This document shows positions 1 through 5,234 of a DNA stretch of 5,234 bases, in pieces. The stretch comes from Neisseriaceae bacterium. GTDB taxonomy: Bacteria; Pseudomonadota; Gammaproteobacteria; Burkholderiales; Neisseriaceae. The position numbers and the translations under genes are program-made. A model generated the notes under the pieces. The model saw only the letters and a program-made list of their open reading frames with translations, was not told the DNA's origin and made no database searches. The stretch is taken from contig JASLBZ010000130.1 in assembly GCA_030146285.1 (NCBI GenBank), forward strand, positions 1 to 5,234, written 5' to 3'. Each line of letters begins with the position of its first letter. Position 1 is the stretch's first letter.

Positions 1-39
1 ATGGATGCTTTTAAAGAGTTCACAGCAGCAAACAACTAA
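1..39 (+). CDS. 3' end of an unidentified plus-strand gene (probable)
   Basis: Frame 1 is open from the left edge to a TAA at 37-39 and reads MDAFKEFTAANN. The first codon of the window happens to be ATG, but a 12-residue protein is unlikely, so this is read as the C-terminus of a longer gene beginning outside the window. Support is positional: the stop is followed by an A-rich stretch and then the hairpin at 66-86, as expected at a gene end, and the gene would converge on the minus-strand acetyltransferase. The residues are too few to assign a family. Frame 2 is also open, to position 133, but it runs through the hairpin and is less plausible. The sequence to the left of the window would settle this. 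Confidence 0.4.
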   Translation: MDAFKEFTAANN

Positions 40-60
40 ACAAAAACAACACACACATCA

Positions 61-86
61 AAAAAAAACCGCCTTTATGGCGGTTT
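61..86 (-). terminator. Intrinsic terminator between convergent genes, stronger on minus strand
   Basis: A perfect 8-bp stem AAACCGCC (66-73) / GGCGGTTT (79-86) encloses a 5-nt loop. On the minus strand the stem runs into eight consecutive T (complement of 61-68), a classic Rho-independent terminator for the acetyltransferase whose stop is at 283. On the plus strand the stem is followed by CCGATTTTAAT, a weaker tail that could still end the transcript of the gene stopping at 39. It is therefore probably shared by both genes, with the minus orientation the better one. Confidence 0.8.
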
Positions 87-282
87 CCGATTTTAATGGC
101 CTTCTTTTTTTAATAAGCTATTTTCAGTAGGATTCATTCATCAAGCATGGCAAGTTGTCGCCATGATGCTTATACAATTTTTTATGATGGCACAATCAAA
201 ACCATGCCATCCCACCATAGTGTGACTACGCCAAGACTGTGCTCAACAACACAGCCTAGATGATATTGATTGCCCAGAGCCC
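87..282. other. Non-coding gap with two weak hairpins
   Basis: No credible gene is seen here on either strand. It lies downstream of the acetyltransferase stop and past the plus-strand gene end. It holds two inverted repeats. The first is AAGCATGGC (143-151) with GCC (160-162) and ATGCTT (166-171), a 9-bp stem carrying a 3-nt bulge; six T at 178-183 follow on the plus strand. The second is GATGGCA (186-192) with TGCCATC (205-211), a 7-bp stem with a 12-nt loop and no T-tract on either side. On the minus strand both would lie in the 3' untranslated part of the acetyltransferase message, ahead of the terminator at 61-86. Confidence 0.5.
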
Positions 283-918
283 CTACCCACGCACGCGCTG
301 CACGGCTTCTTTTAAGCGAGAGATATCATGACTGGCTAAAAAAGGCTGCACCATGGCGAATTGATCGGTGCTTAAATCGTAAATACGCAAGGCAAGCAAT
401 TCATCAATCACCTTTTGTTCAAACCGTTGCTTAATCACTTGCGCAGGGTTGCCTGCGACCATGGTATAAGGTGGCACATCATGGGTGACAATCGCACCCG
501 CACCAATAACAGCACCCTCACCAATAGTCAGTCCCGGCATAATCATGGCACGCATCCCAATCCAAGCACCATCATGAATATGGGTATCGCCTTTGCCTTG
601 ATAAGATTCAATAACCGTTTGTGCAAAAGGATACAAACTTAACCAATCCATGCGATGGTTGTTGTTGCCACCCATTAAAATAACCACTTCAGGACCAATA
701 CAAACATAATCACCAATATACAATTGATCAATGGGCCAAGGCGATTGCCAAGCTTTTTTGCTAAATTCATCACCGTACAAATACCGAACCGCCGTTTGCT
801 CAAACATCCCACTCCAAGCATCACTGTAATAACTGTGCTGCCCTTTGATATGAATATTGGGGTTTTTAACCCCCAAATGCAGCATTTCTACTTGAGACCA
901 ATGTTTGTTTTTTTCCAT
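283..918 (-). CDS. CatB-related hexapeptide-repeat O-acetyltransferase (xenobiotic acetyltransferase family)
   Basis: The 211-aa protein has the size and layout of the XAT family (type B chloramphenicol and Vat streptogramin acetyltransferases), cytoplasmic trimers that transfer acetyl from acetyl-CoA to a hydroxyl. The N-terminus carries the CatB-like stretch VKNPNIHIKGQHSYYSD (residues 17-33). GGNNNHRMDW (83-92) holds His88, aligned with the family's catalytic His, in an NHR(M/Y)DW context. Left-handed beta-helix repeats follow: IHDGAWIGMRAMIMPGLTIGEGAVIGAGAIVTHDV (114-148), then VAGNPAQVIKQRF (154-166), the usual family ending. A segment at about 51-63 (EFSKKAWQSPWPI) looks longer than in CatB. 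The family's C-terminal WWNW is replaced by RIYDL (178-182), so drug resistance should not be assumed. The ATG at 916-918 gives the family-typical N-terminus, although the ribosome binding site is weak (GAGAAAG, poorly spaced). It is probably monocistronic, lying after the porin terminator. The family is confident; the substrate is unknown. Confidence 0.88.
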   Translation of the reverse strand: MEKNKHWSQVEMLHLGVKNPNIHIKGQHSYYSDAWSGMFEQTAVRYLYGDEFSKKAWQSPWPIDQLYIGDYVCIGPEVVILMGGNNNHRMDWLSLYPFAQTVIESYQGKGDTHIHDGAWIGMRAMIMPGLTIGEGAVIGAGAIVTHDVPPYTMVAGNPAQVIKQRFEQKVIDELLALRIYDLSTDQFAMVQPFLASHDISRLKEAVQRVRG

Positions 919-953
919 AGCAAGGCTTTCTCGTATTTGATTTGGCTTTATTT

Positions 954-971
954 ATATTGAATATTCTATAT
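954..971. promoter_or_regulatory. AT-rich palindrome upstream of the acetyltransferase, possible operator
   Basis: A perfect 8-bp palindrome GAATATTC (959-966) is flanked by ATAT on both sides, giving an 18-bp inverted repeat with one mismatched pair (T958/T967). It lies 36-53 nt upstream of the acetyltransferase ATG and overlaps the best -10-like hexamer. That position fits a repressor site, but AT-rich DNA yields such palindromes readily and no regulator gene is visible in the window. Confidence 0.3.
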
Positions 972-989
972 CATGACGGTAAATATCAA
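963..989 (-). promoter_or_regulatory. Weak candidate sigma70 promoter for the acetyltransferase
   Basis: On the minus strand TTGATA (984-989) and TAGAAT (963-968) resemble -35 and -10 boxes, but they are only 15 nt apart, shorter than the optimal 17. The -10 would lie about 45 nt upstream of the start codon. The -35 overlaps the T-tract of the porin terminator. Other AT-rich choices in this 120-nt gap are nearly as good, so the exact boxes are uncertain. Confidence 0.25.
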
Positions 990-1020
990 AAAAGCCAATC
1001 ATTTGTTAGTTGATTGGCTT
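988..1020 (-). terminator. Intrinsic terminator after the porin gene
   Basis: A perfect 10-bp stem AAGCCAATCA (992-1001) / TGATTGGCTT (1011-1020) surrounds a 9-nt loop. Read on the minus strand it begins 18 nt after the porin stop, and the stem runs into a T-tract (complement of the A-run 988-993). This is a standard Rho-independent terminator. The plus-strand side is also T-rich (GTTTTGTTTTT after 1020), so it could work in both directions, but no plus-strand gene is seen nearby. It separates the porin from the acetyltransferase. Confidence 0.85.
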
Positions 1021-1038
1021 GTTTTGTTTTTATTTCAA

Positions 1039-2274
1039 TTAAAAAACGTGTTTTAACCCTAAGCTCAATGCTGTTGCTTGGTATTTGTCATTGTGTTGCA
1101 CTAAGGATTGACTGCCATCTTCTGCTGTCATGGTGCTATAGCTTTGTCCCAAACCTTGTCTTAACCAACCCACACTCATCACTGCGGTTGTGCGTTTGGA
1201 TAAAGAATAGTCTGTACCCACAATTACTTGGTCGAACTTGGTATTGTTAATTTTGCCATAATTGCCCAGTGTTTTGATGTCATTTGCGTGTGCATAAGTG
1301 ATCTTAGGTGTCCAAGCACCCATGGTATATGCGGCGGTTAATGCCAATTCCGTGCGTTTAACACCATCTTTGCGTGCAGCCAGATAGTGGCTCGCATCAA
1401 TATTGTTATCTACCAGCATCTTGGCTTCGTCAGAAAGGTATTGCTCTTTCATTGTGTTACCCATGAACGTACCACGTATGCTGTTTAAACTATCGAAACC
1501 TTGGGTATATTGCACAGCACCAACCAACAACAAATTATTGGCATTGTAACCTGCTAACAATCGGTGTACTTGTGTGTTTTTGGCCGATTGTGCGTGGGTA
1601 TCGATATTGGTACTTAAGGCATTTTTGTTATACAAACCAAAACCATATTTGGCAAAAAAACCACTGTTTTGATAAGCCACGCCTAAGAATGTCGCATCGG
1701 CACCTTTGTCGCTATCAATTTGGGTAAAACCATTTGCTGCACGGTTGGCTTTTGTGCTGTACATAACATTGCCACTGAAGCCATTCATATTGGGCGTATC
1801 ATAACGAACAGATCCAGCCAAACGCAGTGCCACACGGTTAAAATGTCCCAAACCGTTGGTTGCCGTCCACCCCATCAAATCATATTCCCAAGGATCGATG
1901 TTACGCATATTGCTATCGAAAACATTGCGTAAATAACCGATTTTAACCGTGCCTGCATCCCCTTTTAGACCAATAAAGGTTTCGCGCGTTGACCAGCCTT
2001 TTCGATTGCCACCCAATGAAACAAATTGCTCAGATTGCCAAATGGTTTTTAAACCATTACCCAAATCTTCCTCACCCTTAAAACCAATTCTAGATGCATA
2101 ATCCTGTACAACGGTATTGGTTTTGGAATCATTTTTATAAATCTCTTCCCCCAATGATTCTCGTTTGATGTTCTCAACGGCCAAGCCGCCTTTAATATGT
2201 CCATACAAAGTGACATCTGCACTGACAAACATCGGCACACCCAGTAATGCCAAAACCATTATTTTTTGTTTCAT
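1039..2274 (-). CDS. Outer-membrane general porin, Neisseria PorB-like Gram-negative porin family
   Basis: This 411-aa protein is an outer-membrane beta-barrel, expected to be a trimeric 16-stranded diffusion channel for small hydrophilic solutes. Residues 1-19 (MKQKIMVLALLGVPMFVSA) are a signal peptide with probable cleavage before DVTLYG, the usual mature start. Family landmarks are SRIGFKGEEDLGNGLKTIWQ (61-80), the strand pair RETFIGLKGDAGTVKIG (97-113), a constriction-loop region (about 118-150), SVRYDTPNMNGFSGNVMYS (155-173), and FDQVIVGTDYSLSKRTTAVMSVGW (347-370). It ends in Phe411, the C-terminal residue recognised by the BAM assembly machinery. Long loop-like segments at about 260-306 and 372-397 probably face outward. 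The length is near the upper end for the family. The ATG at 2272-2274 has AGAGGA (2282-2287) 7 nt upstream. The gene follows the ThDP enzyme after 123 nt and ends at the terminator 988-1020. The solute is unknown; the neighbours hint at organic acids, which is inference only. Confidence 0.93.
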   Translation of the reverse strand: MKQKIMVLALLGVPMFVSADVTLYGHIKGGLAVENIKRESLGEEIYKNDSKTNTVVQDYASRIGFKGEEDLGNGLKTIWQSEQFVSLGGNRKGWSTRETFIGLKGDAGTVKIGYLRNVFDSNMRNIDPWEYDLMGWTATNGLGHFNRVALRLAGSVRYDTPNMNGFSGNVMYSTKANRAANGFTQIDSDKGADATFLGVAYQNSGFFAKYGFGLYNKNALSTNIDTHAQSAKNTQVHRLLAGYNANNLLLVGAVQYTQGFDSLNSIRGTFMGNTMKEQYLSDEAKMLVDNNIDASHYLAARKDGVKRTELALTAAYTMGAWTPKITYAHANDIKTLGNYGKINNTKFDQVIVGTDYSLSKRTTAVMSVGWLRQGLGQSYSTMTAEDGSQSLVQHNDKYQATALSLGLKHVF

Positions 2275-2356
2275 GTTGTTTTCCTCTTTGTTTTAAACTT
2301 TATAGATATCGACAGCTTATTGAATATGGCTCTATTGGCCATTGGGTACTACAATC

Positions 2357-2389
2357 AATGCCGCCTACCTTTTATTTGTAGGCAGCATT
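2357..2389. repeat. Interrupted inverted repeat between the ThDP enzyme and the porin
   Basis: AATGC-C-GCCTAC (2357-2368) pairs with GTAGGC-A-GCATT (2378-2389): 11 base pairs with one internal C/A mismatch (C2362/A2384) and a 9-nt loop. On the minus strand it starts 8 nt after the ThDP-enzyme stop, where a terminator would be expected, but the following bases are GATTGTAG rather than a T-run. It may be a leaky terminator, an RNA stabilising or processing hairpin, or a Rho-dependent end. Confidence 0.6.
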
Positions 2390-2397
2390 TCAACTCA

Positions 2398-4038
2398 TTA
2401 ATACAATTTTTTTTGTGGTGGGCCTGCAAAATTCAAAACACCAATGCTATTCATGTCTACTTCAATAATACTGGGGCCTTTCTTGCTGACTGCTGTGGCA
2501 ATGATTTCTTTAAATTCAGCCACCGATGAAGCCAAGTAACTATCACAGCCCATCGACTCGCCCAGTGCTTTATAGCTTGGCGTATGCAATTCGTTATAGT
2601 ATTGACGGCCACCAAAATAGTTATCCTGAATACCACGCATCACGCCATAACCTTTGTCATTCATCACCAACAAAATCATGTTCAGGTTTTCTTGTACCAT
2701 CGTCGCAATTTCACCAATGCCCAACATCAGCCCGCCATCGCCAACCAAAGCGACCACTTTTTTATCTGGATTCGCGACAGAAGTACCAATGGCATGTGCC
2801 AAGCCCAAACCAATCGCTCCTGCCAAAGAATGAATATTTTGCAATGGCTTTTCAACAGGGAATAAGCGACTGCCCCAGGTGCTGCCTGACATGGTGATAT
2901 CACGAACCAAGATGCCATCGCTTGGCAAAGCATCGCGCAAATCAAAGCAAATATCAGCATAAGGCCCCAATTGTTCTGATAGCTTCGCCACTGCGGTTTC
3001 TTTGGCTGCTTTAATTTGAACGTCATACTCAGCATTGACTTTGCTGTGTTCACCTAAACCTTGGATTAATTGCTGCATCGCGTCTTTGGCATCGGCACAA
3101 ATAAAGTGCTTCACTGAGTAATTGCGTTGCTGTGCAATCGGATTGGCATCGATTTGGATTAATTCTTCTGGAAACTTCACGCTGTATGTTTTGGTTTCAT
3201 TGCTGCGCAAACGTGAACCAATCACCAAAGCCAAGTCTGCATTGGCCAACAATGCTTCCACCGATTCTGCATTGTGAAATGCGCCCAAACTTCGTGGGTG
3301 GCTGTCTGGCAAAACACCTCTAGCATGGGTTGATGACACAACTGGAATGCCTAAGTCCGCCAAGGCTTTAACTTCTTCTACGGCATCAAGACAACCACCA
3401 CCAATCCACACGATTGGGCGCTTGGCTTGTTTGACTTTTTCAATCAACTGCTGCATATCATCGGCATCGCTTGCTGGTAATCTCATGGCACCAACGGGTT
3501 TTAATTCATTGGGCAAATCAATCAAGGCAGCCTGAACATCGATTGGGATTTCCACGCTGACAGGTCCCATAGGCACGGTGGTAGCCACACGAATGGCTTC
3601 ACGCACAATACCAACTGCATTTTCAGGACTGTTAATGCGATACGCTGCTTTGCTGGCAGCTTTTAAAAATGTTAATTGGTCTTTGGCTTCATGGATAAAG
3701 CTGGCATCTCGATCTAGGTATTCTCGCTCAACTTGACCGGTTAAATGCAAAACAGGACTGGCAGCATTGCATGCTTCAATCAAAGAACCAATGGCATTGC
3801 CTGCACCAGCACCTGTGCTCGTTAATGCCACGCCTAGGCCTTCAAAACGGGCATGTGCATCGGCCATGGTCAGGCAACCTGCTTCACCTCGGGCGCAAAT
3901 AAAATCAATTTTCTCACGCCGACCAATGGCATCGGCAATTGGTAAATTGTGAATGGAAATCACACCATAGATATTTTTAACTTGGTGTTCTTCTAATAAA
4001 CGGGCAATCGCCTCACCTACGGTTACTTTTGTTGTCAT
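2398..4038 (-). CDS. Thiamine diphosphate-dependent 2-oxo acid decarboxylase / acetolactate synthase-like enzyme
   Basis: The 546-aa protein has the complete three-domain fold of the ThDP decarboxylase/acetolactate synthase family. The N-terminal PYR domain (about 1-170) has the activating glutamate E52 in ARGEAGC and the conserved ALTSTGAGAGNAIGSL. The central domain (about 190-325) runs from IVWIGGGC to LVIGSRL and IQIDANP. The C-terminal PP domain (about 365-530) carries the Mg-ThDP motif GDGG (433-436), ending at N460 in VMNDKGYG. Such enzymes decarboxylate a 2-oxo acid to an aldehyde or carboligate the intermediate. Pairing with an aldehyde dehydrogenase, and no visible small regulatory subunit, argue for decarboxylation rather than branched-chain amino acid synthesis. 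The ATG at 4036-4038 is chosen because AAGAGGA lies 8 nt upstream and the protein starts MTTKVTVGEA; an in-frame TTG at 4060-4062 would overlap the previous gene and add eight basic residues. Substrate is unresolved; the 5-guanidino-2-oxopentanoate decarboxylase type is one possibility. Confidence 0.92.
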   Translation of the reverse strand: MTTKVTVGEAIARLLEEHQVKNIYGVISIHNLPIADAIGRREKIDFICARGEAGCLTMADAHARFEGLGVALTSTGAGAGNAIGSLIEACNAASPVLHLTGQVEREYLDRDASFIHEAKDQLTFLKAASKAAYRINSPENAVGIVREAIRVATTVPMGPVSVEIPIDVQAALIDLPNELKPVGAMRLPASDADDMQQLIEKVKQAKRPIVWIGGGCLDAVEEVKALADLGIPVVSSTHARGVLPDSHPRSLGAFHNAESVEALLANADLALVIGSRLRSNETKTYSVKFPEELIQIDANPIAQQRNYSVKHFICADAKDAMQQLIQGLGEHSKVNAEYDVQIKAAKETAVAKLSEQLGPYADICFDLRDALPSDGILVRDITMSGSTWGSRLFPVEKPLQNIHSLAGAIGLGLAHAIGTSVANPDKKVVALVGDGGLMLGIGEIATMVQENLNMILLVMNDKGYGVMRGIQDNYFGGRQYYNELHTPSYKALGESMGCDSYLASSVAEFKEIIATAVSKKGPSIIEVDMNSIGVLNFAGPPQKKLY

Positions 4039-4046
4039 TATATTTA

Positions 4047-4053
4047 TCCTCTT
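4047..4053 (-). promoter_or_regulatory. Shine-Dalgarno site that sets the ThDP-enzyme start
   Basis: On the minus strand AAGAGGA lies 8 nt upstream of the ATG at 4036-4038, inside the 20-nt gap after the aldehyde dehydrogenase stop. The porin has almost the same signal (AAAGAGGA, 7 nt spacing). This supports the ATG over the upstream in-frame TTG at 4060-4062, and the closeness to the preceding stop suggests translational coupling. Confidence 0.8.
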
Positions 4054-4058
4054 TTTTC

Positions 4059-5234
4059 TCAATCACACCAAGTATTGGGCGTTTCATTTAAACCAATAAA
4101 AATACTTTTTTGTTGCATATACGACAGAATACCAAGGCGGCCTTTTTCACGGCCAATGCCGCTTTCTTTAAACCCACCAAATGGCGTTGCTATCGAAAAT
4201 TTCTTGTATGTATTTACCCAAACCGTGCCCACATCTAAACATCGAGCCAGCTTCCAAGCACGGCGATAATTTTCAGTCCAAATGCCAGCCGCTAAGCCAT
4301 ACATGCTGTCATTGGCTTCTTGAATCAATGTTTCTTCATCAGAAAAACGCAATACCACCAAAACAGGTCCAAAAATTTCTTCTTGGCAAACACTGTCGGT
4401 GTTTTTTAGGCCGGTGATAATCGTTGGTTCATAAAAACTGCCTTGTGCCAATTTGCCTTCTGTAATGCGCTTGCCACCTGCGGCAATTTTTCCACCTTCG
4501 CTAATGGCTTGCTGTACATAACGGTCCACACTTTCCAAATGCTTTTCATTAATCAACGAACCGATATGCACACCAGCATCTTCAGGATGCCCTACGCGAA
4601 GCTTTTGGGTTTTGGCAATCAGTTTTTCTAAAAACGCATCATAAACACGGTCATGAATAAACAACCGAGAACCCGCAATACACGCTTGTCCTGCGGAGCT
4701 GAAAATGCCATAAATCACACCATTAACCGCAATATCAATATCCGCATCTTCAAAAACAATGGTGGGTGATTTGCCACCAAGCTCTAACGAGGTGGTGATT
4801 AATCGCTCTGCTGCAATATGCGCCAATTGTCGACCTGTATTGGTGCCGCCGGTAAAGGATATTTTTTTAACTAATGGGTGTTTGACTATCGCATCTCCCA
4901 CCACCGAGCCCTTACCAGGCAAAACACTCAGTAATCCTTTGGGCAAACCAGCTTCTTCAAAAATCTTCGCCAACGCCAATGCAATCAATGATGTGGCTTC
5001 TGCTGGTTTAACAATCACTGCATTACCGCCTGCAATGGCAGGAACAATCTTTTGAATTTCCGACGCAATCGGTGAATTCCATGGCGTAATGGCAGCAATC
5101 ACGCCCAAAGGCTCATAAACACTCATGGTTAAAGTATCTTGTGCTCTTTGATTGGTAAAATCACTGTCCATCGTCTCCAAACTTGATGCGATATACCGTG
5201 TTGTCGCAATTGCGCTGGCAACCAAGGCTGCTGT
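4059..5234 (-). CDS. NAD(P)-dependent aldehyde dehydrogenase, N-terminus beyond the window
   Basis: The frame is open to the right edge, giving 391 visible residues. Members usually have about 480-500, so roughly 90-100 N-terminal residues lie outside; an internal TTG at 5223-5225 is not a real start. It oxidises an aldehyde to the carboxylic acid with NAD(P)+ in the cytoplasm. Numbered from the right edge, family landmarks are PWNSP (oxyanion Asn53), VKPAEATS (cofactor-binding Lys76), SFTGGTNTGR (126-135), LELGGKSP (general-base Glu151), GQACIAGSR (catalytic Cys185), EEIFGPV (ribose-binding Glu286) and PFGGFKESGIGREKG near the C-terminus. All catalytic residues are intact. The TGA at 4059-4061 is 20 nt from the ThDP-enzyme ATG, so this is the upstream gene of a tight operon and its product probably takes the aldehyde released by that enzyme. 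The sequence does not give substrate specificity; the glutamate after VKPA fits NAD+ as well as NADP+. Confidence 0.94.
   Translation of the reverse strand, partial: TAALVASAIATTRYIASSLETMDSDFTNQRAQDTLTMSVYEPLGVIAAITPWNSPIASEIQKIVPAIAGGNAVIVKPAEATSLIALALAKIFEEAGLPKGLLSVLPGKGSVVGDAIVKHPLVKKISFTGGTNTGRQLAHIAAERLITTSLELGGKSPTIVFEDADIDIAVNGVIYGIFSSAGQACIAGSRLFIHDRVYDAFLEKLIAKTQKLRVGHPEDAGVHIGSLINEKHLESVDRYVQQAISEGGKIAAGGKRITEGKLAQGSFYEPTIITGLKNTDSVCQEEIFGPVLVVLRFSDEETLIQEANDSMYGLAAGIWTENYRRAWKLARCLDVGTVWVNTYKKFSIATPFGGFKESGIGREKGRLGILSYMQQKSIFIGLNETPNTWCD

Noticed and set aside
908..914. Run of seven A (minus strand) in codons 2-4 of the acetyltransferase, possible phase-variable tract
   Set aside because: A seven-base run is short for phase variation and is explained by Glu-Lys-Asn-Lys codons in an AT-rich genome; a strain comparison would be needed to revive it.
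724..960. Plus-strand open frames opposite the acetyltransferase, porin, ThDP enzyme and aldehyde dehydrogenase (for example 415-642, 724-960, 1014-1250, 2526-2897, 4759-5055)
   Set aside because: They lie antisense to well-supported genes, show no recognisable family or SD context, and are low-complexity shadows of the coding strand.
2281..2356. Sigma70 promoter directly upstream of the porin
   Set aside because: TATAAA-like and TTCAAT-like hexamers exist, but spacing is about 14 nt and no pair is convincing, so none was annotated.
2407..2414. Run of eight A (minus strand) near the end of the ThDP gene, possible slippage or phase variation
   Set aside because: It encodes the Lys-Lys before the last two residues, so a slip would change only the final few amino acids; no functional switch is expected.
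2876..2891. GCTGCCTGA near 2880, partial match to another DNA uptake sequence dialect
   Set aside because: Only 9 of 12 bases match, and it lies in coding sequence; not distinguishable from chance.
4036..4062. Longer start for the ThDP enzyme at an in-frame TTG (4060-4062), adding eight residues
   Set aside because: It overlaps the aldehyde dehydrogenase stop, adds a basic tail not expected in the family, and the SD site AAGAGGA is correctly spaced only for the ATG at 4036-4038.
5223..5225. TTG as the start of the aldehyde dehydrogenase
   Set aside because: The frame stays open to the window edge and about 90-100 residues of the family's N-terminal domain would be missing, so the gene is cut by the window rather than short.

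Overview
The window reads as chromosomal DNA of a Gram-negative bacterium. The best lineage clue is the porin at 1039-2274. It has the Neisseria PorB-like layout: a signal peptide ending VSA before DVTLYG, SRIGFKGEEDLGNGLK, SVRYDTP, an SKRT...VGW strand near the C-terminus and a terminal Phe. A Neisseriaceae or other low-GC betaproteobacterium is therefore favoured. GC is low to mid 40s by eye, and a Moraxellaceae host cannot be excluded because the two enzymes also resemble proteins from that group.

Layout, left to right. Positions 1-39 are probably the last codons of a plus-strand gene. It converges on a minus-strand gene, and a GC-rich hairpin at 66-86 lies between them. About 200 bases without genes follow (87-282), holding two weaker hairpins. 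All four substantial genes are on the minus strand: a CatB-related hexapeptide-repeat O-acetyltransferase (283-918), a general porin (1039-2274), a thiamine diphosphate-dependent 2-oxo acid decarboxylase-like enzyme (2398-4038) and an NAD(P)-dependent aldehyde dehydrogenase cut by the right edge (4059-5234). In transcription order this is aldehyde dehydrogenase, ThDP enzyme, porin, acetyltransferase.

How they may work together. The aldehyde dehydrogenase and ThDP enzyme are 20 nt apart, with the ThDP gene's ribosome binding site inside the gap, so they almost certainly form an operon. Together they could decarboxylate a 2-oxo acid to an aldehyde and oxidise it to the acid one carbon shorter. 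The substrate cannot be read from the sequence. The porin follows after 123 nt containing a hairpin without a T-tract, so read-through from the catabolic genes is possible. The porin ends at a good intrinsic terminator (992-1020). The acetyltransferase is probably a separate unit with its own AT-rich promoter region.

I see no mobile element, CRISPR array, RNA gene or clearly new system. The points most worth checking are the unknown substrate of the enzyme pair, the acetyltransferase's altered C-terminal motif, an operator-like palindrome ahead of it, and one 12-mer matching a Neisseriaceae DNA uptake sequence dialect.
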